From NCBI GenBank assembly GCA_001599815.1, contig BCIA01000002.1, positions 1,371,831 to 1,435,830 on the forward strand: 64,000 nt of DNA, written 5' to 3'. The stretch's first letter is position 1; each line of letters begins with the position of its first letter. This DNA comes from Furcasterigmium furcatum. Taxonomy: Eukaryota > Ascomycota > Sordariomycetes > Glomerellales > Plectosphaerellaceae. A model generated the notes under the pieces. It was not told the DNA's origin and searched no databases. It was given only the letters and a program-made list of their open reading frames with translations. Made by a program: the position numbers and the translations under genes. Positions 1-11,253 of this stretch are shown here, piece by piece.

Positions 1-171
1 GTAACCCTGGGCCTCTCAGGCCCAGACGACTGGTATCCCCGCTATCAAGGAGTTGATACGGCGTTCATGTGACCTGACAACTGGATTTCGCCAGGAACGG
101 GTATCTAATGGCCAAGCAGCCCGCATCGGAACGCCACAATTCGGTTGTTCTAACTCTCCCACGTCTCATGA

Positions 172-1403
172 TCATCTCAACTCGCCGAGCAGCATGTTGC
201 GATCAGAGGAGGCCGACAGCACTGCATCATGGTTAGCACCCCCCACGGCATAACACAGGAAACTGGACTCACGGATCGGCTCGTTGCCTGGCGCGAACTC
301 GGCGCAGTTGACGGTGCCCTTGTGTCCTGGCAGCTTATATGCCAGCTTGCCCGTGTCATTGGACCACACTGTGACCGTACCGTCGCCACCACCGGCGGCA
401 ATGTTCTTCCCCTTGGAGTCCCAGCTCGCGCGAATAAGGTTCTTCTCAATGCCCATCGATGCGCCGTCGAAGGTGCGGATCTGCCGTTCTGTCGGCGCGA
501 AGGGGCGGATATCCCACGTCCGTGCTGTCGCGTCCATCGAAAAGGAGAGAAGTGACTGGGAGTCCGGCGATACTCGCAGTGATGTGACCGTGTCATTGTG
601 CCCCAGCATGGAGTAGACGACAGCCTTCTTGCGGATGTCCCACATCTTGATGTCGTTGTCGATGCCGCCGGTGTACACCTCATTGCCCGCCTCGGACACG
701 GCCACGGCCGTGACCGGGAAGTCCGTCTCGATGTAGTCTGCCGCATTCTTCGTCCTCGGGTCCCAGAGCCCTATCGTTCCGTCGTCGCTGCCGCTGATGA
801 GCATCTCCTCGCCGCGCTTGCTGATGTCCATGGCGTTGATGATCTCCTCGTGGCCGACATATCTCCGTATCCTTGTGCCGTTGTCCAGGTCCCAGCTCGC
901 CAGGTGCGTGTCCGCTGACGCGGAGTAGAGGATCTTCGAGTCGCGCGACCATTGGAGGTCGAGCACCGCGCCCTTGTGGCCGCTGAGGAGGCCGTAGTTC
1001 TCGCAGTCGCCGTACGTTCGCCAGAGCACTGGAGCACACTCGGTCAGCACGTCATGACGCACAGAATAGTCTGGATCAGGTCTTACAGATACTCCTGTCC
1101 ATGGAGCCGGAGGCAATGAAGTTGCCCGTGGGGTCGAACTTGGCGGCAAAGATCTCCCCAGAATGGCCAGACAGCTCCATGACTGGCGCCTGCAGGCCGC
1201 TGGTGCGAGGGGCCTAAGGCGCATTAGCTACAGCAACAACACGAGCTTCACATCGCATAGCTTACACTCTGAATCAGGGCATTGCCGCCGCTGGAGGCAT
1301 TGAGCCGTGCCAAAGCTCCGGTCGAGGATCCCACGTTCTGCCTCTTCACGATCATCTGGCCCGCGCCGGGCTCGTCCGACGCCGGGCGCTTTTCGGCAGA
1401 CAT
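172..1403 (-). CDS. SNRNP40: U5 snRNP 40 kDa WD40 protein (Prp8-binding protein)
   Basis: WD40 beta-propeller subunit of the U5 snRNP that sits on Prp8 in the spliceosome (nucleus). Four exons on the minus strand: 1403-1266, 1213-1087, 1028-273 and 221-172, giving 356 aa, essentially the length of the human protein (357 aa). The N-terminal 45 residues are low-complexity; seven WD repeats follow, with recognisable blocks such as MELSGHSGEIF, YGDCENY, GGIDNDIKMWD, DIRPFAPTER, YKLPGHKGTVN and a SASSD close to the end. Start chosen at the ATG at 1403 (MSAEKRP); an in-frame upstream codon at 1445 is possible but lacks family support. The last intron (222-272, 51 nt, GTGAGT donor, GCTAACC branch) is a multiple of three with no stop, so retention would insert 17 residues into the last repeat. 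Divergent from bet3. Confidence 0.93.
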
Positions 1404-1825
1404 CGTGGATTGTCGTGTCGTCCTGACTCTCGATTCGGAATTCAAGGTTGAGAAATTGAGGTGGCGTCAGGCGGGTAGCTGTCGGTAATCGCGTGCTGTC
1501 TGCTGTTGTTTGTCTGCCAGGAGAAAACGAAGTTCCAAAATCACGGTTCGGTTAGTTGCAAGCCCCACGCTAGAGATCGGCACTGGCTATGGCGTTATGC
1601 AGCTTGGACGCCCCACCAGGTACCCCGGTGTAGCCTTCCCCTGACCTCACATTCAACGACCACGGAGAGCTCGAGCTGTTCAACTTCCGAACCAGGGCGA
1701 CAAGACCACCGAAAACATTCTGCGACACCGACCAGCCGCTGAGCTGCCGTGATACCTCAAGAAAGCAAACACAGCGCGACCTCTTCCGCATCCTGACCAT
1801 ACCTGGGCGACCTGGCCAGCACATC
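1404..1825. promoter_or_regulatory. Divergent promoter between U5-40K and bet3
   Basis: 422 bp separate the two start codons, so both genes must be driven from here. No ORF in it has support, and no specific factor site was identified. Confidence 0.5.
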
Positions 1826-2575
1826 ATGGCCGCAAACAAGGCCGCCCGCCTCGGAGAGGAGTATGCCCGCCCCATATGCTTAACATTATAGAGACTGTAG
1901 CTGACCCGAGCTCTAGGATCTGGAAGTGAGTGCATCCCGCGGCGGTGCGCGCAAGAGCGACCACTCTAACAGCTCGCAGAACCAGAGTCGACAAGGTCAA
2001 CGCCGAACTCGTAACCCTGACCTACGGCACCATCGTCGCACAGCTCGTCCGGGACTACGATAGCGATTATGTGGAGGTGAACAAGCAGCTGGATAAGATG
2101 GGCTACAACATCGGCCTGCGGCTGATCGAGGACTACCTTGCCAAGTCCAACACGATGAAGCGCTGCGTGAACTTCCGCGAGACCGCCGATGCCATTGCCA
2201 AGGTTCGCTGCCCCTGTCCCCGGCCGGGCCTGCGCCATAAGTACTAATTGCTGGCGTGATCAGGTCGGATTCAAGATCTTCCTCAATATCACACCGCAAG
2301 TCACGAACTGGACGTCGGACAACAAGCAGTTCTCCCTTGTGTTCGACGAGAACCCCCTCGCGGACTTTGTCGAGCTGCCCGACGACGGCCGCGCGCAGGA
2401 TGAGCTGTGGTATTCGAACATATTCTGCGGCGTTCTGCGCGGCGCGCTGGAGATGGTGCAGGTGCAGGTCGAGGCGCACTTCATCAGCGACGTGCTTCGA
2501 GGGAACGATACGACGGAGATGAGGGTATCGCTCATCCGCTACATCGACGACGAGCTTCCGCCGGAGGATGATTAG
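1826..2575 (+). CDS. bet3: TRAPP complex subunit Bet3 (TRAPPC3)
   Basis: Core subunit of the TRAPP tethering complexes (Rab GEF for Ypt1, ER-to-Golgi and intra-Golgi traffic). Exons 1826-1860, 1917-1925, 1980-2202 and 2264-2575 give 192 aa, about the size of yeast Bet3 (193). The second exon is a 9-nt microexon; only its inclusion restores the conserved GEEIWKTRVDKVN block. Further Bet3 signatures are TLTYGTIVAQLVRDY, the Cys-bearing MKRCVNF (palmitoyl-cysteine region) and WYSNIFCGVLRGALEMVQ. The third intron has the weak donor GTTCGC and a TACTAAT branch box. Start ATG at 1826 opens MAANKAARLGEE, as in orthologues. Divergent from the U5-40K gene, ordinary housekeeping context. Confidence 0.93.
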
Positions 2576-4744
2576 GCATCGAAAGCGCATAGAGCGGTTG
2601 GTTGTTTCAGCAAGTATTGGGATATGCGAGCGGCTCTAGACGACGAGCATCGCATCCTCCGGCCCCCCGGCGTGGTAGCAGGGCACCCGGGCTTGCCTCC
2701 GTGGAAGGGAGGCTACTTTATGAAGAAATGCAAGGACTTAGACGGGGACTACCAACGCCGGCCGGTCTATCCGACAGTCGTCGCAGCTTATGAGTTCATG
2801 CTAGTTGACACCCCCACAGCCACACGTATTGTGGCTCGAGCCGAGGGGCGATCGTTGGAAAGCGTTTCGCAGCATTTCGGCAGCGCATTCACGTGGCATC
2901 TATTCTTCGGGAATGCAAGGCGGCCCGGCATGTCGAAGTATGCCGGGCCAGCAGAACGTCTCGGGCAACGACGCCCAGCGGAGCATGTCTCGGGAGAGCC
3001 AGCCGCATCGGTTCCCATTGTCCAGGATGGCGGGGCGGATGATAGCGAATAGACATTAATGTCAGAGAACCTTCAGTCACCCGTGGTGTTGATCTGGCCA
3101 AAAAGAAAGAAAAAACTTGGGCAATGCTCCAATGATTGAATTGAGGCTCGAAGTAGATGTCCGTGTCGGGTCGAGACTTCCGACGGCCGCGTTGAATTGA
3201 CGGCCGCTTTCGGAGCATGGGCCCGGGCCAGACCTCACGACATGTTACAAAACCGGTTCGAGACCAAAGGATGTGAGGGAGCGAGCGGGCAGACAGGTTG
3301 ACAGGTCAACTCGAGACCTCTCACTTCGGTCCTCATCATGAAGGAGGATCAGGCGCATCCATGATCATCGGAGCGGCGTGGGGACGGGAGATGATCCCCC
3401 GCCGTCCGCGAGTTCCGCCCGGCGCTCGCTCCCGACGGGAATGGGCTCCACGGGTTGGCAGGGCTGGCGGCGGCATCGGACTGCCCTGCCAGTGGGCTCC
3501 TCCCACACGTGCGGCCCGCGACGCTTCCATTGCAGGATGGATTGCAGGGAGCTGCCAGACTGCACGATCCAAGTGGAAATTTTGGGGGACGGGAGAGGGG
3601 ACCCTGCGTGACAGGTACCCGTGGAGGAGGTGTAGAGGGGTACATTACAGAACCACGAAGGACTGCGAAGGCCAAATTTTACCTAGTTGCTTGAATCGAT
3701 CTCAAAGACCAACCGACCAGCTCAGTGCAATTTTTTCGCAATTAATCCATCCAGTCTGCGGTCGCGATCCTCATGTGCGGCAGCCCAACACCGGGCTTGA
3801 AGGTACGGCCAAGACCCCGCAAATGGCATGATTTTGGGTGGTGGCTGCCTCAGGCCCAAACGTGCTCCGATGTACGGCCACCATTCTCACAAGTACCCGC
3901 AGGGAACGCCCCCTGGGTTGTGCCGGAGTCAGACGCCTTCCCAGGCTTCCCCCCAACAGTGCGTCCCTGCTTTGTGCCAGCTCCTGCCTGTCCTGACGAA
4001 ATTTGGCAGCGACACTGTCCAGTACCGTGGGAAAATCCCAGCCCCATTCCCCCCTTCCACCTACTTTCCCTCTTGCTTCCAACACTTTTGCCTCTCTCAC
4101 CTTCATCTCCTCCATCAACCACCCCCGCCAGCGCCGTCCGAGTCGCCCATCGACCGTCCTTTAATGTCACCGATCGCGACGCCACGACAATTGTCGAAAC
4201 TCGGTCTTATCGGCTTAGCGTATCCTGCGCGCGAACAGCTATCTCCGACGTCCAGCCCGTACTGTACGTAGAGCGTGGGATCGACGGCTACTACAGTCAG
4301 CCGTCAGGCCCCTTGGCCACCCCGGACCGACCTCTTCGCCTCCTGCTGGTCTTTTCTCGCACTGCCCTTCCAACCCACGACATCACGCCCTTTTTCCCTC
4401 CTCATCCCGGGATAGGAGTCACTCCTCCGTCGATCAACACACGCCATCCATCACTCTTGTCGGACAACGCTTACCGGCGTCCCTATCGCGTCTGCTGCCC
4501 GCTTGCCTGAATTCGTCCAGTTCCATTTTACACTTCTCCTCGCACTGTCATCGCGCGCACCTCAACACGTTCCGCGTTCGTCCACTTTTCAACCTCCAGC
4601 CATCGCACCTTGTGCCAGCCACACCGTGTTTTCGCCCTCATCGCCCGGCAGCCCTAACCCCTCGGCCTTTTTATCTGTCGCGGCACCTGCGATCGACTCC
4701 ATCCCATCCTGCCGGGCAGACCATCGTCTGCATCGCGGCCCACG
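2576..4744. other. Long intergenic region and pyrimidine-rich leader of som1
   Basis: 2.17 kb without a supported gene. The distal part has a tandem GACGGCCGC pair (3182-3190 and 3199-3207). From about 4000 to 4740 the + strand is strongly C+T-rich, as usual for promoters and leaders of highly regulated ascomycete genes. The open frames here (for example 2624-3052 and 3773-4510) have no recognisable domains and look like chance. Confidence 0.45.
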
Positions 4745-7393
4745 ATGAACGTCAATCCCAACATGCCCATGAACGCCATGGGCGGCCCTGTTGGAGCTCC
4801 CGTCCCCATGATGAATAATGGCGCGATGCCTCCCCAGGTTGCCGGCCAACGTCCCGTGGCGATTGCCTCTGACCAGCGGACGCTCCTCAATACATACATT
4901 TACGAGTACTTCATCAGGAACAACATGTACGAATGCGCCCGCCAGCTCCTCAACAGCGACCAGCCCGTCAACGTCCAGAAAGACGGCTCCAACCGCCGCC
5001 GTGATGAGAATGGCAACCCTATCGGAAACGGCCTCGGCGACGACCCCATGGACACCGACAGCAAGGACGACGTGGATGCCAAGCTCCCGGAAGATCTGCC
5101 CGCCCCCAAGCTGCCGATGCCCGCTGCCGAGACATCCTTCCTCTACGAATGGTTCTGTCTCTTCTGGGACATCTTCCACGCGCAACGGACCAAGGGCGGC
5201 ACGGGACCCATCAACCAATACGTCAGCCACACACAGGTAAGCCAGCCATCCAGGCAAACCAACCCCTCCCCCGACGATACCTTGTCGCTAAGCCGCTCCC
5301 CTCGACAGCAGCAGTCCCGCATGCGCCAGAACCAGCAGCAGGACCTCCTCCGCGGGATGCGACCGGACCTCACCCAGCAGCAATACTCCCAGATGGTGCG
5401 TATGCAACAAAACGGCGCTGCTATGAACATTGGCATGAAACAGGGCAACCTTGCCCGGACCGCGATGGCAAACAACCAGAACAAGTATGTTGCCCCTTCG
5501 CGTGACACACTCTCCGACGACGCGTACTGACCACCCTTCCTCCCTCCAGCCCGCAAGCTATGCAAATGCTCCACCAGGCCAAACAGAACCAAATGCAGCG
5601 GGACCCATCTGACATGGACGGCAACCGCCAGCGCCCGGGCTCTCCTGGCTCTTCGGAGAACGCGCCATCGCCCTCGAAGAGACCTCGTCTGGACGGAGCA
5701 CCCTTCAATCCTAACCAGCCCGGGATGGTTCCCAATGGTGCACAGCGACAGGGAATGCCCGGTCCGCAGGTGGGAAACGCCCATAGTAGTGCTCAAGCTC
5801 AAGCAGCGCAAATGCTTTTGACCAACGGAATCAACCCGTCGCAGCTGACTCCTCAACAGTTCAGCACGTTCTCGAACCAGCCCCCGCAGGTGCAGGCCAA
5901 GTCCATCGCCACCTATGCGGCAAACCTCCAGCAGCACCAGGCGAGTCAGATGCCCAACAAATCCATGCCCAATGCGTCCGGGCCCCAGGGACAGGGCTCG
6001 CCTATGATGCAGCAAGTCCCTGATCAGGCTGCCTTGACGGCCTACTACAATACGCAAGAAATGGGCCCGGGGGGCATGCGACCTGGCCCTGGTGGTCCTG
6101 GTGGTCCCCAAGCCGGCGGTGGAAGTAACCACGCTCTGCAAGACTATCAAATGCAGCTAATGCTTCTGGAACAACAGAACAAGAAGAGGCTCATGATGGC
6201 TCGGCAAGAGCAAGACAACATGGGCGGCATGCCTCGCGGCGATGGCCCCCCCGGTGCTGGCGGCCCGGGACCCAACGGTCAACCCTTCCCCGAGTCCTCT
6301 CCTCAGGGCGCCAGGACCGGCGCCTCACCGAACCCAGCCGACCAGATGAAGCGTGGCACTCCGCAAATGAACAACGCCGGCATCCCCTCGCCTCTTCCCG
6401 AAGGCGCCCAGTCCCGCGGCTCTCCCATCAACTTCATGCCCAACACCATGGACCCTACCATGGCCCCCAACTTCTTCACCAAGGAGATGCAGAACATGGG
6501 TGGCAACATGGTTCCGAACCCCCAGATGAACGGCATGCGCCCGCCCAGCTCTCATCCCGGTCAGCCCTTCAATGGGCAGATGACCCCCCAGATGATGGCT
6601 GCCGCTCGCCAACAGCAGCAGCAGCAGCAGGCCCAGGGAGGCAACCCTCAGGTCCAGTGGCAACAAGGTCCCAACGGCCAGATGGTCCCTGGCCAGCCAG
6701 GCCCCGTCCCGGGCGGCCAGCGATCCATGCCACCCCCATCGGCCCCTGCCGTCGCCGCCGCCAATGCTGGCAGAACCAACACGTCCTCGCCTCAGCAGCC
6801 CGCCGCTCCGCCCACGCCGTCGCAGACCAACAAGGCTGCACCCAAGAAGAAGGATTCCAAGGCCAGCAAGAGCAAGGTGAGTCGGGACTTTGTTACATGC
6901 GCATTATCGTTCGTGTCGGATATTAACTGGGATACAGGCTGCAAGCCAAAAGAAGTCAAACTCAAACCTCAACGCTGCCGGCGCTACACCCGCCGCCGAG
7001 ACTGCGCCAGAGGCAGAGGCGCCGACTCCGGCCACGCCTATGACTCCGGTCAACGCCAACGCCAATGCCGCGAACTTCAACAAGAACGGGCAAAACGCGG
7101 CGGGTCCCGCGGCACAGCCCCCTCAAGCTGCGGCCCCGGCCCCGGCCCCCGTTCAGGCGGCACCTATTCCCCAGCCCCACCAGGATGTGTCTCAAAACGG
7201 GTCGTACGGCATGGACGCGTCCGGCAATCTCAGCATGGATTCCTTCGACTTCGTCAACCCGCTCGTTTCGAACGATGTGCTCAACGACTTTGACTTCGAC
7301 TCCTTCCTGCATGAGGATGCCGACAACCAGAGCTTCGACTTCAACGCAACCACATTCGGCATGGAGGGCACCGGCGAAATTGGCGCGGAGTGA
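4745..7393 (+). CDS. som1: LisH-domain transcriptional regulator, Som1/Flo8 family
   Basis: Nuclear regulator of the cAMP-PKA pathway; Magnaporthe Som1, Aspergillus SomA and yeast Flo8 control adhesion, development and virulence-related morphogenesis. Exons 4745-5236, 5309-5484, 5550-6876 and 6938-7393 give 816 aa. A LisH motif lies at about residues 37-72 (LLNTYIYEYF, YECARQLLN), followed by the family's SFLYEWFCLFWDIFHAQR block near 137-155. The rest is Gln/Pro/Met/Asn-rich and probably disordered, with a CAG run encoding polyglutamine; an NLS-like SPSKRPRLD lies in exon 3 and KKKDSKASKSK precedes the last intron. The C-terminus is acidic with phenylalanines (NDFDFDSFLHED), like an activation segment. 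Start ATG is the first Met of the LisH frame. Confidence 0.9.
6613..6630 (+). repeat. CAG trinucleotide run in som1
   Basis: Six consecutive CAG codons in exon 3 of som1, part of a Gln-rich stretch; likely length-variable between strains. Confidence 0.8.
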
Positions 7394-8106
7394 TTGCAGA
7401 TTGCCAAGATTCTCTGTGGTGGCCGTCACGCGCGCCACGGGCACTTTTCAGGCGCGTTCTTTAGCATCGGGATCACGGCGTTCTCGGTTCTTTTCCTCAT
7501 TTGTCTTGCCGGTGTCTATTATACCTATCTATACCTGACACATGTCCCCCGGTCTGACCGCCGGAGGCACGGTGGCATACCCCTTTTTGGTTTGTGCGGC
7601 GCTTCGTTTGATGCGCATGATTTTCGACACTGGTCTCGATGGATCTGCCGCTCGGCGTACGAATGCGTATTGGCTTCTGGGGCCCAGGGCCCAGACAGAC
7701 ATGGACGACCAGTCGCATTCGTATTGGGATCTTGATCAGTTGTTGTCTAGTTGGACGCCCTTGTTGTTTACAGTTGCATACGATACACGAGGACACATAG
7801 CCTGGATTTTATTGGGACGGGAGCCTTTGCTGGCATGTCTCTCTGCTGTTCCTCGACGAAAGGCATGAGACGGTTTCAAAACGGAGGGTGCTGGTTCGGG
7901 AGGGGGTGATGTATTTTGCGTTGGTTGTACTGTTAGAGCTCTCTTGCGGGAGGATGCTGTTTGATATCACTACTACTACCACCATGCCTGAAGGATTGCT
8001 TTTTCTTCACCTGGCGTTTACGGGACGGCCAGGGCTGTCTATCTAATGGAGAACAAGACTTGTTCCTTTTCAAGAGTGTGTCAATGCTCGTGTCTCTGCT
8101 TTTTTC
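7394..8106. other. Convergent 3' region, som1 / GH16
   Basis: 713 bp between two stop codons on converging strands; holds both 3' UTRs. T-rich on the + strand. No gene seen. Confidence 0.5.
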
Positions 8107-9030
8107 TCATGGCTCGAACACTTTGAGATCACGCACCTCCATCATCGCCCCATGGCCATCCTGGGTCGCGTCGTTGGGCATGCCGGGATAAGAGCCCCCT
8201 ATTCACAAACAGCGAGGTCAGCGGGATACGTTTTTGAGTTAAAATTAGCGATGCCCAAGGAACCACGTACCAATGGCCACATTCAACACGATGTAATACT
8301 TCCCGTGCGCGAGGGACTTCCAGACGGCCTCGTCCCCGATGACGTTCCCGTCGATCCGGTGGAAGACCTGCCCGTCCTTCATCCAGGAGACGGACTCCTC
8401 GCGCCAGGAGCCCGGGGTGCGGTCCCACAGGATGGACCATTCGTGCCAGCCGTCGAGCCGGGGCAGCGAGACGGCCCCGAGGCGGCCAGCGGGCTCGGCG
8501 CAGGGCCCGCCGACGTTGCCGCCGTCCTTCTCTGAGACGGATCCGCAGTGGGCGGCGCCGTGGGCCTCGGGGTCGGCGTTGCGGTGCTCGAAGATGTCCA
8601 TCTCCCCGCAGACGGGCCAGGGGGTGCCGTGGCGCATGGAGTCGCCGAGGACCCAGAAGGCGGGCCAGAGGCCCTGCTTGGAGGCGGGGGTGCCGGGGCC
8701 GAGGCGGACGGAGGCGGAGATCTGGAGCTTGCGGCCGGGCTGGGGGCCCCAGGCGGGCTTGGACTCGATCCGGGCGGAGGTCCAGTCGCCGGAGGGGGAG
8801 CGGAGGGGGAGGATGCGGAGGGTGTTGGCGCCGGAGAGCTGGAGGTTGGAGGGGGAGGAGGTGTATTTCTGGATGTCGTTGTTGGTGTTGAGGCCGAGGA
8901 CGGCGGACCACGTGTCGAAGTTGGGGGAGGAGCCGGCGGGGCCGGAGAAGGTTTCGGTGAAGAGGATGGTCGTGGCGGAGGTCAGGGCGAGGGAGAGGAG
9001 AAGGGAGACGAAAGGGGTGATGAGCTTCAT
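8107..9030 (-). CDS. Secreted glycoside hydrolase family 16 (beta-glucanase type)
   Basis: Predicted extracellular or wall-associated hydrolase of beta-1,3 or mixed-linked glucans. Two exons, 9030-8271 and 8198-8107, giving 283 aa. A hydrophobic signal peptide covers about residues 1-19. The GH16 catalytic signature E-x-D-x-x-E is present as E143-M-D-I-F-E148 (nucleophile E143, acid/base E148), and typical jelly-roll blocks include LWPAFWVLG and WHEWSILWD. The second exon supplies the family C-terminus (GGSYPGMPND, MMEVRDLKVFEP) and is only found by splicing at a GTACGT donor; without it the ORF runs into a stop in the intron. The substrate within GH16 cannot be told from sequence by eye. Faces som1 tail to tail. 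Confidence 0.92.
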
Positions 9031-9406
9031 CCTGGAGGGGACTCGCCCTTGGAGCGATGATAGAGGGCACCGGGATATTCAGGGGCACCGAGCAAGGGGC
9101 ACACGCGGGAGGCCACCAAGAAGAAATAGTCTTGATATTCCATGAGAGCGGGCCATCTATCTAGTCCTGGAGGTGAGCTGAGGGCATCGTGGCATGGCCG
9201 AGGGGCTTATCTTTGATGCTGGGGGCGTCTGCATCCAGATGCGGAGGAGCCCTGGCTGGTGTTTGAGGGCCAAAATGGGGGCAAAAGGATCCCAGATTCG
9301 GGTCTTATTCCTCAACGCCACGTGTATCCTGATGCGTGGTGGGTGCCTTCAACCCGGGACACCACCGCACATTTGCTGGCTTGCGACATGGCATTCCCAC
9401 TCTAAA
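9031..9406. promoter_or_regulatory. Upstream region of GH16 gene
   Basis: 376 bp between the GH16 start and the stop of the next minus-strand gene; must hold the GH16 promoter and the neighbour's 3' UTR. No distinctive motif found. Confidence 0.4.
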
Positions 9407-10292
9407 TCAGCCACATCTGGGAGTGACATCCGGGCCAGGAGCGGAGGGAGTCCCGACCGCGCCCCAAACGTCGCCGAGCCTTTCGCCGAGCTGGACAATC
9501 GTCTTCTCATAGACGCGGGCGACGTCCATGTTCAGCCTGTCATCGTCCTCCGTCCAGGTCGCCCTGCTGGCGCCTGTGTCGGTCCCAGCGTCAGTCTCCG
9601 TCTCGAGAGCACCGTCCGCACCCTCTTCGTCGTCCACCTCCTCGACAGTGGAAACCATGTAATCGACGACGAGCACACGCGTCTGTTCAACAGTGCTACG
9701 GCACCGCACCATATCAGTGACGGTCATACCTGCTCGCAGCCCGTTTTCAAAGCCGGGCAGAGCCTCTCCGGTCTCGGCATCCTGGCCAGAGAGTAAGCTC
9801 GCGAAGCAGTGGTCCAACTTGTGCAGGACCGGGAACATCGCCCGTGGCGTCGGCGGGAATGAGACAATGTATCTGGTGAATTCGCTGGCGACATTAAGCA
9901 GGAACGGGATTTGCAGGCTCGCTGGGGCCGTGTTAGTGCGCAGGCGGCATCACAGGGAACGGGGGCAACTCACGTGTGCCTGAAAGCCAGAGGACATCGA
10001 TCACGCTATGAAGGTCCTTGCAAAGCTCGTTGAGGTTCGCGTAGCCGATGACCTGGTCTCCGGGCTCGGAGTGGCCGTGTTTCTTGACGTATCGCCGCGC
10101 CACGGTCGCCAGACGGTCCTCGACGAAGCGGCGCACGGTATCCTCCTTGCTCGACCCGGGCTTTAATGACTTTGCCCGCGGATGGGGAAGTGAGTTGCCT
10201 GATCGGGACGATATGTTGCTTGGAGCTGGCGAAGGAAGAGTTTCCGAGGGGAAGAATCCCCCTGGCGCCGGAGACGAAGTGTTCCCGCTCAT
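9407..10292 (-). CDS. Conserved ascomycete protein of unknown function ('dmc1-like' in some annotations)
   Basis: Two exons, 10292-9974 and 9921-9407, giving 277 aa. The splice (GTGAGT donor, CCCCAG acceptor) joins VLWLSGT to PSLQIPFLLN and keeps a continuous helical pattern. I recognise the layout from proteins that occur widely in Pezizomycotina and are sometimes labelled meiotic recombination protein dmc1: Ser/Pro-rich N-terminus, a basic helix with the block ARRYVKKHG, then LHKLDHCFASLL and GFENGLRAGMTVTDMVRC. There is no RecA/Rad51 ATPase core (no Walker A or B), so the Dmc1 name should not be taken as function. Acidic, poorly conserved C-terminus. No signal peptide or membrane segment. 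Divergent from the Tom6-like gene. Confidence 0.8.
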
Positions 10293-10693
10293 GTTGGGAG
10301 AGTGTTGCTGAGAGGGGCGAGATGTATTCGGAGAGTAGAATGCGCGATTAGCCGCATGTATGGGCCGGGAATGAGAAATAATTCATTCTTCTATCATTCT
10401 AGATAGACGGGATGAAGGAAATTCCATGCGAAGTACGAGGTTGTCGTGAGAATGAAAGCCGCAGCTGTTGCTGAGCTCATGACGGAGGGAGATCCGTCGC
10501 GGGGTGATAAGATGTGGCGGTGCTCCTTATCGAGCGGAATTGTGGCTGGTACCAATTGTGGCTGACCCTGACGTTCCCCGAAAATTTCCAAAGGCCGGAC
10601 CTCGACCTCATCGAGTCCAAGTCCATCCATCCCATCAATCCACCGTCACCACACCCCATCCCACCGCACCGAAGCACGTCGCAACCTTCCACA
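10293..10693. promoter_or_regulatory. Divergent promoter, unknown-function gene / Tom6-like gene
   Basis: 401 bp between two divergent start codons. No ORF or specific motif supported. Confidence 0.4.
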
Positions 10694-10947
10694 ATGCCTG
10701 CCAAGAGAATCCCTGCTTCGGGCCAGAGGGGTCGCCAGCCCAAGGGCTTCTTCTCCTCCACCTACGACACCCTGTCCGACCCCGAGAACGCCTCCATCGT
10801 CCGCAGCGTGGTCATCTTCGGAGCTGCCGTCACATTCCTCGCCAGCCCCTGGGGAGAGTTCCTCCTGCCTCCGTAAGTCATCACGTTCTCGCCAATCCCC
10901 AATGGCTCTCCGGCATGATACTGACCGCCCGGCGCTGCAGTCAGTAA
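10694..10947 (+). CDS. tom6: Small outer-membrane import subunit, Tom6-like
   Basis: Small (61 aa) tail-anchored-like protein fitting the fungal Tom6 subunit, which stabilises the TOM translocase core in the mitochondrial outer membrane. Exons 10694-10872 and 10941-10947; the last exon contributes only the end of a Pro codon, one Gln and the stop. A basic, Gly/Arg-rich N-terminus (KRIPASGQRGRQPKGF) is followed by DPENASIVRSVVIFGAAVTFLASPW, written here as one region of about residues 30-55, which forms the single membrane segment, then EFLLPPQ. The ATG is the first after a short leader (context CCACAATG). Assignment rests on size, topology and the ENAS-VRS-FGAAV pattern; another small mitochondrial membrane protein is possible. 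Confidence 0.68.
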
Positions 10948-11253
10948 ACCCCCAACGACATCGGACAAGCTCCGGCCCTGTATTACTTTACGACCTTGCC
11001 ACGCGCGATGCTGGCTGTACAATAGATGGGAGGGATCACAATCGTCGTCTCGAGAGACTTTCGCGCCCGGGACGAGGGGCGGCGCAGCGGGTCAGAGTGC
11101 ATAGCACGCCGAATACCGATCTAATGACATTCAATTCTCTGCTTCGACTGTCCTCCGAGAGCCCTCTATTCTAGTGATCTATCCGCACCGCAAACCCACT
11201 GACCATTGTTGACGAAAGAAAAAGCGAATGTGGACTCCTCGAGAAAACCCACC
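10948..11253. other. Convergent 3' region
   Basis: 306 bp between the Tom6-like stop and the DUF1996-WSC stop; nothing else seen. Confidence 0.4.

Noticed and set aside
4503..4748. Possible upstream ORF whose stop overlaps the som1 ATG
   Set aside because: The frame begins with TTG and contains no ATG, so it is not a scanning uORF.
5143..6150. 335-codon minus-strand frame over som1
   Set aside because: Antisense shadow; the sense exons encode the LisH protein.
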